Assembly (NCBI GenBank): GCA_963682175.1
Contig: OY821772.1
Location: 11,834,743-11,898,742 of the forward strand
Direction: 5' to 3'
From: Triglochin maritima
Lineage: Eukaryota; Streptophyta; Magnoliopsida; Alismatales; Juncaginaceae
DNA length: 64,000 nucleotides
The notes beneath the pieces were generated by a model. It was not told where the DNA came from and made no database searches. It saw only the letters and a list, made by a program, of their open reading frames with translations. The first letter of the stretch is position 1, and every line of letters begins with the position of its first letter. Positions 21,970 to 34,236 of this stretch are shown one piece after another. A program made the translations under genes and the position numbers.

Positions 21970-23180
21970 GGATATTTAACAAGATTCCTATTTTTTTTCC
22001 TGAGGACCTAAAATTTTCCGGCCCTGTTTTCACTTGGGACAGGCGGGTTGTGACTCTAAATTGGAGTGGTGGTTTAACATCATTTTCACCGAAACGTATT
22101 AATATTAAATAAAGTGTCTTGTTGAGATTCGATCTTGTGACCTAGGATGTGTGAATCTACGTACCCAACCAACTCGACTGCTCCCCGGACGACATTAATC
22201 ACTTGTCCGCCTAGATTCGAATGTCTCGACTCAATAATCACTTATCCGGTGCGACTCAGCTTCCAAAGAATGGTACTTTATTTAGCCATTGGATCAAAGA
22301 GTGTTGAAATTTTTGAAGGGTAGTCATGTAACGTTTCCGTTGGGTTGATAAGAGTTGAGATAAAAGAACAGTTGGCTACAAACTAGATACGTCTTATTTT
22401 AGAATCTTCATTATCATTTTCTTGTGGCTAGATTCGTTGAATGAGTCTATTGGGATCTATTGAGATGGGTCCAGTGGTTGAGTGTTGAACTGGTTTGTTA
22501 CTTTGTTCAATCAATTCATTCCATTCCAACTAGGTTTAGTAAGATTGGATTAGGAAAAATATGAGAACTCTGCCTTTGCTGCAAAAAAGCAAAACTCCAC
22601 ATTTGAATATGATTGTCATAAACGATTTTTTTTTAAGAAATGGAATTAGAAATGATTTAATTTGCTTCTCATTTTTACGAATCATTTGCAAATATCACCC
22701 TTACTTTTGAAGTACTGTATATTTACTTTAAAAATCAAATTTAACAATTGACATGTTTTTTTGGGATCACATATTTGGATTCCTCTTCAGTTTCCTTCAA
22801 TTCAAGTCGCACAATGTTAAGCTTATGCAGGTTTATAAAGCTGAAAAATCTTAAATACAAACATATTGGATTCATTAAAACCATAATAATTGTGGTACTT
22901 AAATTCAAGAAAAACAAGAAGAAAAAATCTTAAAAACCAAAAAAAGTCATAAAACTCATCTTGAGTCGTAAAATTCAATTGTTATTTTCTACATCTGATC
23001 CATGGGTTGACCCCTAAAAATAAGGTAATAAAGTTGAATAAGAAATTATGTAATCAAATTATTCAATAGCAATTATCTCAGGTGTAAAGAATTTTTTTTT
23101 GTTTTGTAAAATGATACTACTACAAAAGGGGTGCAATATTTGAAAAAAGACTAGGTTTCTTTTTCCAGTACAATTTCTAA
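21970..23180. other. Intergenic DNA, no gene recognised
   Basis: Short ORFs only. No repeat boundary was identified. Confidence 0.45.
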
Positions 23181-23186
23181 GTATTT

Positions 23187-23455
23187 TCGATTACATTTCC
23201 TACCAAAAAAAATCTAATATTTAGAATCTCAAAAAATGTAAAACCCTCTCTTAAAATGAAGAGAAAAAGAAAATTCAGATTTTGCAATCAAAATGCGAAA
23301 GAGTACCTCTAATTTCAATTACATTTCCTACCCACGAATCTAAAATTTAGAAACTTCAAAAAATCGTACAACCCTAACAATGTGCCTTTTGAGTCTGAGT
23401 CTGAAGAGAAAAAGAAGATGAATTCATTATGCAATCAAATGCCAAAATGATACCT
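23187..23455. repeat. Imperfect tandem duplication, about 130-bp period
   Basis: Both units contain AATTACATTTCCTACC-like starts, ATCTAAAATTTAGAA, an AAAACCCT/CAACCCT segment, GAAGAGAAAAAGAA and TGCAATCAAA...ACCTCT. The first runs about 23187-23309 and the second about 23319-23455. Confidence 0.65.
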
Positions 23456-24244
23456 CTCAATGGTTAGAATTGACTTTAAATCACTTAAAATCGCATGCAT
23501 AACCCCATAAGGGGTTAATCTTTGCACAAAAAAATCCGTTTTTTTTTCATTTCTAAAAAGAGCAACTTAGGTGCTGTTTTTTGCTTTTCCATATAATATA
23601 TAGTTGCAACGTGGGCACAATGGCAAATATTTTCAAAATTCTCGTCAACTTTCATTTTTATTTTGATATAATTTCATAATATTTCCTTAATTTAAATATT
23701 TTGACTTGTCAACTCACTTCTTAACCACAAATTGTGATGGATATATAGTCCACTGCATTCAATCAGTTTTGTTTCAACTTAGATTAGAAGGATTTCCGCT
23801 TAACTTTTCAATTGTTTTAATATTTTGACGTCTCAACTGACCTCTCTAATTGTGGTGAGTTCACCTTGGGCTCATGACAGTATGTCAAAGAAAATTAGTA
23901 GTTTTGAATCCTAACCGCATTAAAACAAGTCAGTTCCCAGATTATTAGATCAAATCCAACCCTCATAATAATAATCTCAACCAACTCATAATCTGTTTTA
24001 CTAGTTATAACTTATAACTAATCCATTTTAGAAACTCATTTTAACATGCAATCTTGCTCCATATAGGATTGTGCGTAGGGCAAGTTCAATCTGCTTATCC
24101 CCTTTGCTCCGCTAAGGTATGTATCGTTTGAGATTTCACCGTGCCAATTAAAATGGGTGGTTAAAGGTTGACCCTTTAAGTACAGCTCCCCTGAGACATA
24201 ATGAGAAGTACTATACACTTATGTTTACGAGTTACTCTTTGTAC

Positions 24245-24546
24245 TTGTTTTTGGAGGCATATATAAAAGGGTTGTCCATTTTGACTTGACTCAATAGTTT
24301 GACTTAAATTTGGCTTAAAAAACGTTCGACTTTAGTTTAATTTCAAAATGAAGGATTTTGATGAAAAATAAAAAAAATCATCAAACTTGATTCGGTAAAC
24401 GAACCGCTCCAACTTGAAAAACAATTGAGACTCGGCTCGATATCTCAAAATTTTTATTGGTCCATTTATAATTTTTTTATTCGGTAATAACATAAGATAA
24501 TACTTATGACTCGAAATTTTACTCGACTCGGCTCGTTTACACCCCG
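24245..24546. mobile_element. Possible hAT-like MITE
   Basis: Repeated ACTCGGCTCG/TTCGGTAAACGAACC motifs end in GGCTCGTTTACACCCC, the reverse complement of a GGGGTGTAAACGAGCC-type end found on plant MITEs. The opposite end is not clear. Confidence 0.35.
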
Positions 24547-24675
24547 TGATATATTCTGCATGCGACATATCTCTCTCCATTGAAGCACAATCCATTCTCC
24601 TTCTAATTCATTGAGTTGAAGGTTTTAATCTTTGATTTTCGCGAGTAGTATCACATGATCCTCATCAAGTATGTC

Positions 24676-25314
24676 TGTAACGTTCCCGAAAACAGTGAAA
24701 AATTAAACTTTAGAAGATATTCAACATCAGATCACATGAGAACGCTACTCAAAACACACACACACACAATAATATGCACCATATACAAGAGTTGTCAAAA
24801 GTATGACAACATCAAAATACAACAGACATAAACACGTGTAATCATAACAACCTCAAAAAGACTCAAGGATCTGATCCCTAAATGTACACCACCCGCGCAA
24901 CACTTTAGAAAGGCCTTCAAAACATGCTATGCCTGAGTTTCCATAAGGAATTCATGTATACCAAGTCCTCCTACATGCACATGCAAGACATGACCTAACA
25001 TACTAGTATCATGACAACATATAAAAATACAACAATCATCTTTCCACTCTCGGGTTATAAGGTCATATGTCTCATCATCCTCGGGCATCCGAATATACCC
25101 ATCGCAGGCACGTGCGGTCATACAGAAAGTACACGACACCTCCACTCGTAGCTACACTAGCATGAGGGTTCGGTGAAACTCACACGTACTTCCAAGTCAT
25201 CAATCAAATCTGATCCTGTGGTCACAATGCCACGCTCGCTAGAGTTGTCACTTTGGTCGGCCATACTCGTCGGGTTGTGCCACAGCCCGGACGATCATAC
25301 TCACTGAAACAACT
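24676..25314 (-). mobile_element. Family R2 element, copy C (truncated)
   Basis: It starts TGTAACGTTCCCGAAAACAG, matching copy B (TGTAACGTTCCGAAACAGCG, 62058) and the complement of the end of copy A. The phrase TATGCCTGAGTTTCCATAAG at about 24930 matches the same phrase near the acceptor of copies A and B. An (AC)n tract sits where copy A has (AT)n. A MITE or truncation ends it at 25315. Confidence 0.5.
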
Positions 25315-25652
25315 GTAGGATCGTGAATGCGGTTTAGTTATAATCGATTTTAAGTTAATTACCTACTTGTTTAAGCAATCAAATAATGCATAGCAGAATT
25401 AAAAACAAACAAACGGGTAAGGGAGGAAATAAGCAAACCAAAATGGAGACGGAAGATTTTATAGAGCTTACAAGAGAGGAAGTAGGAGGGAGGCCGAACC
25501 TTTATAAAAATACGGTGCCTTCTTGTTGGTTTGCATTATCTCTTCATTTGCTTGCTAGTTTTGTTTTTATTTCCGCTGCATATACTTGATTGCTTAAAAT
25601 AATAGGTAATTAGCTTAAAAATGATTATAACTAAGCCTATATACGATCCTAC
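25315..25652. mobile_element. MITE with ~80-bp inverted ends
   Basis: The left arm (GTAGGATCGTGAATGCGG... to about 25398) and right arm (about 25571 to CGATCCTAC) pair over about 80 bp: TTTAGTTATAATCG, TTAATTACCTA and AAGCAATCAA on the left have complements on the right. The 170-bp centre has no supported ORF. The superfamily and TSD are not determined. Confidence 0.6.
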
Positions 25653-25898
25653 TGGGTCGTTTGGCCGTGCCGTGCCCAGGAGCCGCTTGTCGTGTTGGGC
25701 TTGGTCCCGGCACGATAAGCCAAACAGTCTAGGATGTACGTCAAAACTAAAGAGCTAGATAGTAATATCCCATTCGACAGGGTGCCAAACGCAATTGTAC
25801 CAATCACACTATTTAAAGGTGCAGCCGCAAAACTCCTGCCTATTCGAACGGGAGAGCTCGAGGCAGAGCTCCAACTCCACTCCACACCCACCTCTCCC

Positions 25899-25920
25899 AA
25901 ACCCTAACCCTAACCCTAGA
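25899..25920 (+). promoter_or_regulatory. Telo-box in leader of the coiled-coil gene
   Basis: AAACCCTAACCCTAACCCTA lies 14 bp before the ATG at 25934. Telo-boxes (AAACCCTAA) are common in promoters and leaders of plant genes active in dividing cells. The function here is inferred from that pattern only. Confidence 0.6.
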
Positions 25921-25933
25921 TCTCAAATCCAAG

Positions 25934-28900
25934 ATGGACGAATACCTTCGGAACATGAAGACCCTACGCTCCCAGATGAACGGTAGCGTCCTCCTTCCCC
26001 TCTCCGATCCAACACGAATCCCGACGGGTTCCGTTGCTTCATCGCAGAGTTCGAGGAGGAGGCCGCGAACGTGAGCGCCGAGGAGCAGAAGCAGAGGACG
26101 GCGATCCGGACCGTCGAGAAGGACCTCGAGTCAGGTGAGACGTTTGGATTTGGGGTTTGTTTTTGTGGATTTGTGGTCTGCGAGTGGAATGGAGGGTTGT
26201 TGGGAAATGTCTGTGTGAAAGTTGGAGTTTAGCGAAAGTTGGATGAATACTCATGGGATTCCGACGAGGAATCCGATCCAAACCTTCAAAAACTCCGCCG
26301 GACAGGGCGGATCGGGTCAACAACTTGACCACCAGACACAAGCAAATAAGGTGGATTCGAGCTCCACAAGGCTCCAATGGAAGGATTCAAGCTTCTCCCA
26401 ACTCCAATGACACACTAATTTAAGGGCAAAATAATGGACCCCCTTTTCCATTTTCTATTTGCTATTTATACGGGGAAAAACACTCTCCGACGTGGAGAGG
26501 ATGAAAAAATCCCATCCTATTATTGAACTAATTACATCATCAATACAAATATACAACTAAACTGGAGAACTACGAAAATAATAGGGAAATTGCAATAAAA
26601 TCAGAGAAATGGCGGAAGGGAAAGGTGAATAGTATCAGGTCGCTAATTGGATCTCCTCTACACGGATCTCCATCTCAGCCCGAATCGTCAGCCGTGCGAT
26701 GCAACTTAACACAACCATTCTCAGCCCTCGGATCATAACAAATCAGCCCATGCCATATAAAACCAACTGACGAGTAGGAGTAGGACCCACTGCTAACGGC
26801 TACAACCTCCTCCACTTAAGCACTGTTCATCACACATCTCATCCTTGCGATCTCAATCGGACGGTCCTTAACAAATCGTCACCGGGTGGTTGATGTCGTC
26901 CTTGAATTTAGTTTTTTTTTGGTGATGTTGAAGTTGAGAAGTTGTTAAGCTATTAGTCTTATATTGTTAAACAGAAGATGTTTGCAACACTCTATAATAG
27001 AGTCAGATCCACTACCCCTCACGTAAGTGCTCGAGTCTTGTTAAGGTAGTGGACCCATCAAGTTTCACTGAAGTGAAGGTTTGGAATTTGGGAATCGCAA
27101 GGCTTGTGCTTTGAACTTGAGAGCATGCTACTCTAATTTGAGAATCGTGACTTGCGGTTGAAATTGAGAAGACCTACATTGAACTTGCTTTCTGTACTGC
27201 CCTTGCATAACATCTACCACATGATTAGTTGTAATACTAACCAATCGGAAAAAAAGTAATACTATGATAATACTAATTTAAAAATTGAAAAATATTATTG
27301 GTTATGCTAAAACCCCCCTCCGTACATTTAAAACTAAGCATAATTCTAGCAAAGGAAGAAACAATGATGGGGTCATTATAATCTTCATGAGTTTGTAAAT
27401 ATGAAATCTTATGAAAAATAATAATTAAATAATGAATAATAAACATTGAGGTAGTCTTATGATCGTAGGTTATTTACATCAGCATAACTGAGGTGCTTCT
27501 TAATTACTATTTATTACTATTTAAAGCCAATTAGTAAAAATGAGTATTTGCTACATTCCCAAAAAAAGATTGAAAACTTCAATAAGTTGAAAGTCAATCT
27601 AGTGGTGACTTTTAACATGACAAATTGATTAAAAACTACAATCATAAATCTTTGAGATTGTTGTTATATACTTCTATGTGTGTAAGTAATTGAATAAATA
27701 TGTGAAGGGTTATGTTACCCATATACTGCTTATTGTACTTAAATCTTTTGGAGTTTAAAAGCGACACTATAGTAGTTTGAGGCAATGAGGCAGCCAAAAG
27801 GTGAAGAGGAGATCACCTCTTGAAGGGAGAGCCTCAAGAAAATTACAGGTGCTGGTCCCCACCTGGCCTTCGAATGGTGTGGAGATGAGGCAAGCTGGGA
27901 GTTCCCTTAATACCTGTAGTTATTTTTACTGAAAAGGGCCTAGAATAATGTCAATGTTGCCTGACTTTCATTTGAACATTCAGCATCTTGGTAGATTGCT
28001 AGAAAGCTGCCACATTTCCTTTGTTGATTCTCACAGCTTAAGCTCTTTGATAGTTTATCTTGCGGGCCAGTCATCTCTTGCTTAAGAGAATAATTGGACT
28101 TACTGAAATAATGACATGGCAGTTGTGGCCGAAACAAGGCGTCTGAAAGATGAAACTGATGTGATATTGAAAGCAAAGGGCCAGTTGTGCTGCCACATAT
28201 TAGAAAAGCAGAAGAAAATTTCTTCACTAGAAATAGAATCAGCCACTCTATCTCAGGTATTTGTCGTGGCATTTCTACTTTTGGTTTCTTTTGATTTCAA
28301 TTCTTCTACCATGAGATCTGGTACTTATGCAAACATATAGTCCCGAAACGTGAAATTGTATTGTATTCATAAGGCCTGAGCTTTGTGCCACCTGTATGCT
28401 ATGTTGCTGGTTTAGGCACCTGAAGCACAAGAGTATGGAGCATGACTTGTTCTACTTTTGCAAGTCTTGAAACCTATGGCTTAAATGTAACTCAAGTTTT
28501 TCTGCTTCGAGAATTCATATTTTTAGAAGTTTTATGCTTTTCTAAGATTTGAAGAAAATAGTTGTTTTTAATATCTTTAGATATCTTATCAGTCAAATAT
28601 GTTTATATGTATGTTCCAAGAATTCTTTCTTCTTTATCTTTGTGTTAGTTCAAGAGAGGAAATTTATAATCATATGCATAAAATATTTCAACATGTTTTT
28701 TTTACTGAATCTATTGAAATTCTTTTGCCAGTCATTGGAGCTACTCCAGCAAGAAAGAGCGAGTTTCACAGAAAAAGTGTTAGAGAAGAGGTGAGAAGTT
28801 TTATTTTCACAACGAAAATGTTTTAATATTGATTTCTGCCCCCTTTTGATTAGTATTTTTAAATGTTCACAGAGGTTACTACAAGACAATCCAAGAGGAT

Positions 28901-31900
28901 TTGAATGCAAAATTGCATGAAGAACAGGTCCAAACGGGTTTTCTTATATAATCGTTCTAAAGTATTTCTCACTCTGTTAGATGGTGGGGTTGTTCAATTG
29001 AGAAAATATGTTTGTGTTCCCTTTCATTTACAGGAATGGCTGAATTCATGGAAGAAAACACAGGTGAAACTGGAATTTTGTTTTTAAGTTCTCTAATGTT
29101 CATCTTTGGACGCAAAAGTTTGTCCTTGTAACATTTATTTGCATGTCGGGTACTTTCAGTACACAATGTGGAACTTTGCTTCTTAATATTTAAAGTTGGC
29201 TTGTTTGATGTGATCATGTCATTATGGAGCTGAGTATTTTCCACTTGGAGTCTAAACTCTAAACATTCATGTCATTTACGTAGGTTGGAAGGCAACATGA
29301 CCAATCTGAGATCACACTTCAAGGTATATCCGTACCAGTTTCATATTTGGTGTTTTTTTATTGTCTGAATACAATGAGTGTCCCTACTTCGTTAAAGATG
29401 TCTTAAGAGAATTTTGTACCATGAACTCTCATGACATATTCCTTTAAGTAAGGTATTTTGGAACATTGAATTAGTCACTGTTAACTGTATTATTGTTCTT
29501 GATTAAATATCGTGAACTGTGTGGTATGCACCTTACAGAGATGCAGTACTCAGCTCTCATGCAAAGGGTCACGACGTAGTATTATGTGTGGTGTGGGTGT
29601 ATGCAGGCACGTTTAAGTACAAATGACATGCAATTTTTGTCAAATAAGTACAAGACAACCTTTTCAGGTAATAAATACACATCCATGCTAAATAAATGTG
29701 CATCCAAGAAAAATAAATAACTGAACACTAAAAATCAGATACTAATTGAAATAAAAAAATAGAAAACAACTTTTTCTGAAACTTCATTATCAACTTAAAA
29801 CATCAATAAATATCTTCAGAAAGTCACATTGGAAATGATAATCAAGGTACTCTCGAACTGAGCACTGGTAGTCATTCAAACAATCAGTATGCACGTTGGA
29901 AATTACTTAAACCACACACCACCAATCCACTCAATAAAAGAAAATCAGTGTGAAAAACTTGAATACAAGAGAGTTGGAGAAAGAACTTGCACAGCTAAGA
30001 GTGGAGAAATGACACTTTCAGGAGAAGTCACTGCTAGACTGTTGGAGATACACCGTGGATTTGAGTGTGATGGGTTAGGATTTTGCACACAGGAAAGACA
30101 ATGAATAATCATTTAGTTAAGATCTAGATCTTGTTTTCTGTTTGTTATTTTGTAGTTGATAGATTGGAGCAAAAAAATACTTAGCCACATGAAAATCCTC
30201 TTGAGTTGGCATTATTGTGGTGCATTAGACATGTTATTTGACACCTAGAATTTTAAAACCTGAAACTTTGTGCATGGTGTAGCTAGTTAGTGCATAGATA
30301 CACATACAAAGGCTACTCGTATGACTCCATTTTGAAGCATTGATGGTGCACCACTGCTTGTCTTTCATATTCATGAAAGGTTTTTTGCACTTACGTATGC
30401 CATGGTGACTTTTTTCTTTCCTAAAACAAAACCCCTTTAAAACTGCAATTGTAGATATGATTTTGGTCTTTATATTAATATAAAAGCAGTTACAGAAAAG
30501 TAACATATGTTGGTGAAACATGAACTTGATATTCGAATTGAAGACCATGTTGAGGTATGGGAAAGCCCATCACTAAAATAGATGTGTTTTAGAGATTATG
30601 TTTTCATAATCAGACTACAGGGCCCAAGCTAGCCCTCTAAAGGAAGCATTGACATGTTTGTTGATAGTTAATTATCTATTCCAGTTTATTGTTAAAAGAA
30701 ATTCCGTATTTTGATTTTAGTGAAACTAACCAATTCTTATCTATACATCGCTAACAATGCCGATCCAAGTAAAATCTCTACAGAGTGGATTTCAAATATT
30801 ATGATCACTAATTGGGCTGTTACTTAGGCATCTTTGTTTAATGAAGTTATTAACATTTCGATCCTAATGTTTACCAACTCAACAAACAGTAAGAAATACG
30901 TTCTCGGCATCATGATTTTCTTGTAACAGATAGGCATTTTACCATTATATAACAGTTTTGTATCTTGGCCATTTAGCCAATCTGCGAGATGCACTCTCAA
31001 ATGGTTCGGACGGTCTTAGTGGGGAAGTTGCTGGACTGCCTGGACAAGATGTGGCAATTCAGTTGAAATCCGCTGCTGTTATGCTGGAAGATTTTACTGC
31101 AAAAAAGGTTGCACTTGACAAGGCAAACAGCAAGGTTTGTCATTTTGGTGAACATAGATAATGATCACATTAAAGTTAGATGCAGTAATTACTTGACCAA
31201 GTAAAGGTCCAATGCAGTCAAGCTTTTTTAGAAAGTCATGGATTCTTCTGCATCTTAATTAAATTAGAAAACATAATTAAGATTGTTAGAAAAAGTCACG
31301 TTAAATCAAGGTTTTCAGAACTGAACCGGACGTCGAACCGGCAACGTCAAAGGTTCAGAGGTTCGACCGGGGTCGGACTAGAATCGAACCGGTTGAACCG
31401 GTGACGTTTAGGGTTTAGGGTTCAGCATGACGTCATATATATATATATTATAGATATAATAATCATATTTAATTATTTATTAATCAAAAAAATATTCAAA
31501 ATATTCAAATCATATTTTAAATATTCAAAAAAACAAAAAAAAAACAGATTTTTTTCCTCAACCCGGTTCAGACCGGTTCAATGCAAAAACGGGTTTGGGA
31601 GGTGAACCGGACCAGACATGCCTCTGGTTCACGGTTCAACCGGTTGAACCGGCCGGTCCGGTTTTCAGAACAGTGCGCTAAATAACAACCAACAGAGATT
31701 ATTTTCAGAAGAACCAGGAAATAGAACAACTGAAGCACAAGATTGATGGCTTTCCGGTGAGAGCTCAATGAGATGAGTTGGAATAAAATGCTTATCCTCT
31801 TCTTTCTGATACAGATTGAGGGTTATGTTCCCTGCTGGTTTTCCTAGGCTGAAGTAAAACAAATGGATATTGTTAGCCTTGAGAAGGAATGTGAATCACT

Positions 31901-32666
31901 GTTATCTGACAAGGCAGGAGAATTGGAATTCTTGCAGTCTCTGCAGGATCGAGTTCAACAATTACAGGTGAAGCAATTGTTCGTTATTGTTCACAACTGA
32001 TAAGGTCATGAGACATCCTTCTCAACTTTGACAATAAATTTGACTTCCTCATCACTTATAATATTTTCCAGCTCAGCAATTTCCAGCAATGCATCACATA
32101 CACATGGATTTTCATTTCATAGTTCATACACATCATGATGAGCTGAACTTCTGCTGTTAGGATGTACGCAGCTTAATAAATAAGACATCCCAATTTATTT
32201 ATTTTAAATTTCGAGGACAAGTTGCAAAAGCGTCAAAAAATTTGTTGGATGGCATTTTAAATGATGAATTTCGCAAAATTTTTAATTTAAGAAAAATTAA
32301 TCACATACCTATCACGATCTGGTAATATGTGGGAAGAAAAATATGAGATAATTAGATAAAACATAGTGAGCCTCGAGAATGGGAAAAATTGATACATTTA
32401 GGAATGAACCTATTAGGGTGAAAATGAGGATCTTATGACATTGAACAAATTCTCACGCATTTATAATTCCAATTGTTAAAACACTATTATGATTATCTGA
32501 CGTGAATAGCTGATAAAACATTTTGCATGCTTTTGTTTTTGTGCAGGGCATCTTTGAGCAAGTTATGTGTCAGTGTGGAAATGAGTACAACGTTGATTTC
32601 AGGGTGCACAGTTCCCTTGTGCTGCCAGGACCCCAGAAACACAAGTTGTATCATCCCACTGCTTAG
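25934..32666 (+). CDS. Coiled-coil protein of unknown function, 11 exons
   Basis: Exons: 25934-25982, 26048-26134, 28123-28256, 28732-28790, 28873-28927, 29034-29063, 29284-29323, 30977-31134, 31709-31756, 31848-31967, 32547-32666. They sum to 900 bp (299 residues plus stop) with GT-AG borders and matching phases. The protein begins MDEYLRNMKTLRSQMN. It is almost entirely charged and helical: EKDLES, ETRRLKDETDVILKAKGQL, LEKQKKISSLE, LELLQQERASF, ECESLLSDKAGELEFLQSL. This suggests a long parallel coiled coil with a break near residues 140-170. The last exon holds CQCGNEYNVDF, a short CxCGxEY segment that could bind metal or form a terminal hook. I recognise the layout as a conserved plant protein but know no function. 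The exon 8 acceptor could instead be at about 30955, and an extra small exon near 29960 is possible. Confidence 0.8.
26135..28122 (+). other. Large intron 2 of the coiled-coil gene
   Basis: About 2 kb between GAGTCAG|GTGAGA and ACATGGCAG|TTG. Nothing else was recognised; ORFs in it are short and unsupported. Confidence 0.6.
29324..30976 (+). other. Intron 7 of the coiled-coil gene, possible orphan exon
   Basis: About 1.65 kb. Around 29966-30012 one frame reads RELEKELAQLRVEK then a stop, which fits the coiled coil of the host gene. It may be a decayed or alternative exon. No transposon was identified. Confidence 0.45.
31311..31671. mobile_element. MITE rich in GGTTGAACCGG motifs, in intron 8
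   Basis: The left side has CTGAACCGGACGTCGAACC and the right side GAACCGGCCGGTCCGG, with many GGTTCAACCGGTTGAACC palindromes near both ends and an A/T-rich centre (31435-31560). GTTTTCAGAAC occurs at both borders (31311-31321 and 31661-31671) in the same direction. It could be an 11-bp TSD or part of the ends. Confidence 0.6.
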
Positions 32667-33515
32667 TTTGTGGCTCCAGACAGAAATAATAAAAGTTCGT
32701 AGCAGGAAAGTTCTTTTCAGATGAACCGGAAGGTCTGCAGCTGATAATCATATCAGTATGGAGAACAAGGATTCGGACGAAAAAACCTTTCGTTTGTATT
32801 TTGGAACCCTCTCTCAATGGATTTAGCTAGTGTCATAATATTGGTTAGGAAAATAGAATGTGTTTGGCACCCTTTGGGAACGGATCCAGTATAAATTCTC
32901 GGAGTTGGAATTGTAACTTTCACTTGTACTTGGTTGTGGAATTTTTATAATTGATTTTTTCGAAATTTTATTAAGTTTTTCAGTAAATTGATCACCAAAA
33001 ATCACGGAGTTCGGTTTTCCCATTTTTACGTTATTTTATTGCAAACTAATCGCATCCTAATTGTCTCACAAGAGTTGAAAAATAGATTACCACCTCTAGT
33101 TGGTAACTTATTTAATACAAATAAGTTACCAACTATTGACGAAGTGGAACTCAAATTGATAGGACGTTCCATCATTAATCAGTAAAAGTCCATTTAGAAG
33201 CCCACACTAACGCTCACCCATATATATAGAAGCTGACCAAACATCTAACGGAAGAGGGTTTTTCATCACCATTTATAGTTTGAGGGATGTAAGTGATACA
33301 AAAAATAGTTGAGAGGATGACACTGGACTATAAGTGAGGAGTGCTAACTGTAATTCATCTTAAAAGAATTTTAAAAACTAGTGTCCCCAATCGTCAAAGA
33401 ATTACTTGTGTCCTCGAAAGTACTCTAGATATATTGTCTTTTGACTTCACTTTTGGATCTTAATCGTCAGAAACACGTGAATATATACTCTCTTAATTTT
33501 CTAGATAACTTAGAT
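32667..33515. other. 3' flank of the coiled-coil gene and intergenic DNA
   Basis: Presumed 3' untranslated region followed by A/T-rich sequence with no supported gene. Confidence 0.5.
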
Positions 33516-33523
33516 GATGCAGT

Positions 33524-33791
33524 TAGGGGTGAGCTTCATCCGATGGACCGGACCGGATCGAGACCCGAATTTTTGGTATCCGACTGACCAAAGACCAGAT
33601 CGAATAAATTCGGGTCGGTTTGGTTTGGTTCAGTCTGGGTTGGTCAAAAAAATTGGGTTAGATCGAATTTTACTCACGAGACATGATTTCGGTCCTGGAC
33701 CGGACCGAGACCCTAATTTTTAGTATCCGGCGGATCGAAGATCGGACCGAAAAAATTCGGATCGGTCCAACCCGAATTTTGCTCTCCCTTG
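33524..33791. mobile_element. hAT-like MITE with 8-bp TSD
   Basis: Ends TAGGGGTGAGC and the complement of GCTCTCCCTTG. Flanking 8-mers GATGCAGT (33516-33523) and GTTGCAGT (33792-33799) match at 7 of 8 positions, as expected for hAT. The interior is full of GGACCGGACCG and AATTCGGGTCGG motifs. ORFs in it are compositional. Confidence 0.7.
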
Positions 33792-34236
33792 GTTGCAGTT
33801 GTCAAAGTTCAAACTAATCAACTTCACGCAATGAAATGTCATTTGAGGCTCACGACACAATGTTGATGTTCTACTTCGGATATAATTTCCAACATAAAGG
33901 TAGAACTTTTATCTCAGCTTTCATCAGATTAGCTAGTGTCTCGCGACTCCTCAATAGCTCTTATGGACTATGTGACCAATTGCCTTTCGTGAGTAGGGTC
34001 TCTAGGACTTTTTGCTACCGGAGCTTTTCCTCCAAACAGCTTGCCGGTTCGTAGGCTTGGATTCATCTCCTTCTCTTCTTTCTCTCTCCTTTCTTCTCTC
34101 TTCAGCCCTTTCCCAACCCATCTCTCCTCCCTCCTTTTCTCACCACCAACCTCTCCTCTCTTTATGGACACCGAAGCTGAAATCATAGTAAAGTTTGCTG
34201 ACCTCCTCTCCGATGGAAACATAAAACTTAAAGAAA

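Noticed and set aside
26039..26377. 112-codon minus-strand ORF
   Set aside because: Antisense to exon 2 of the coiled-coil gene and adjoining intron. No domain.
33514..33723. 69-codon ORF with DPNFWYPTDQRPDRIN-type repeats
   Set aside because: Compositional reading of the GGACCGGACCG repeats in the hAT-like MITE.
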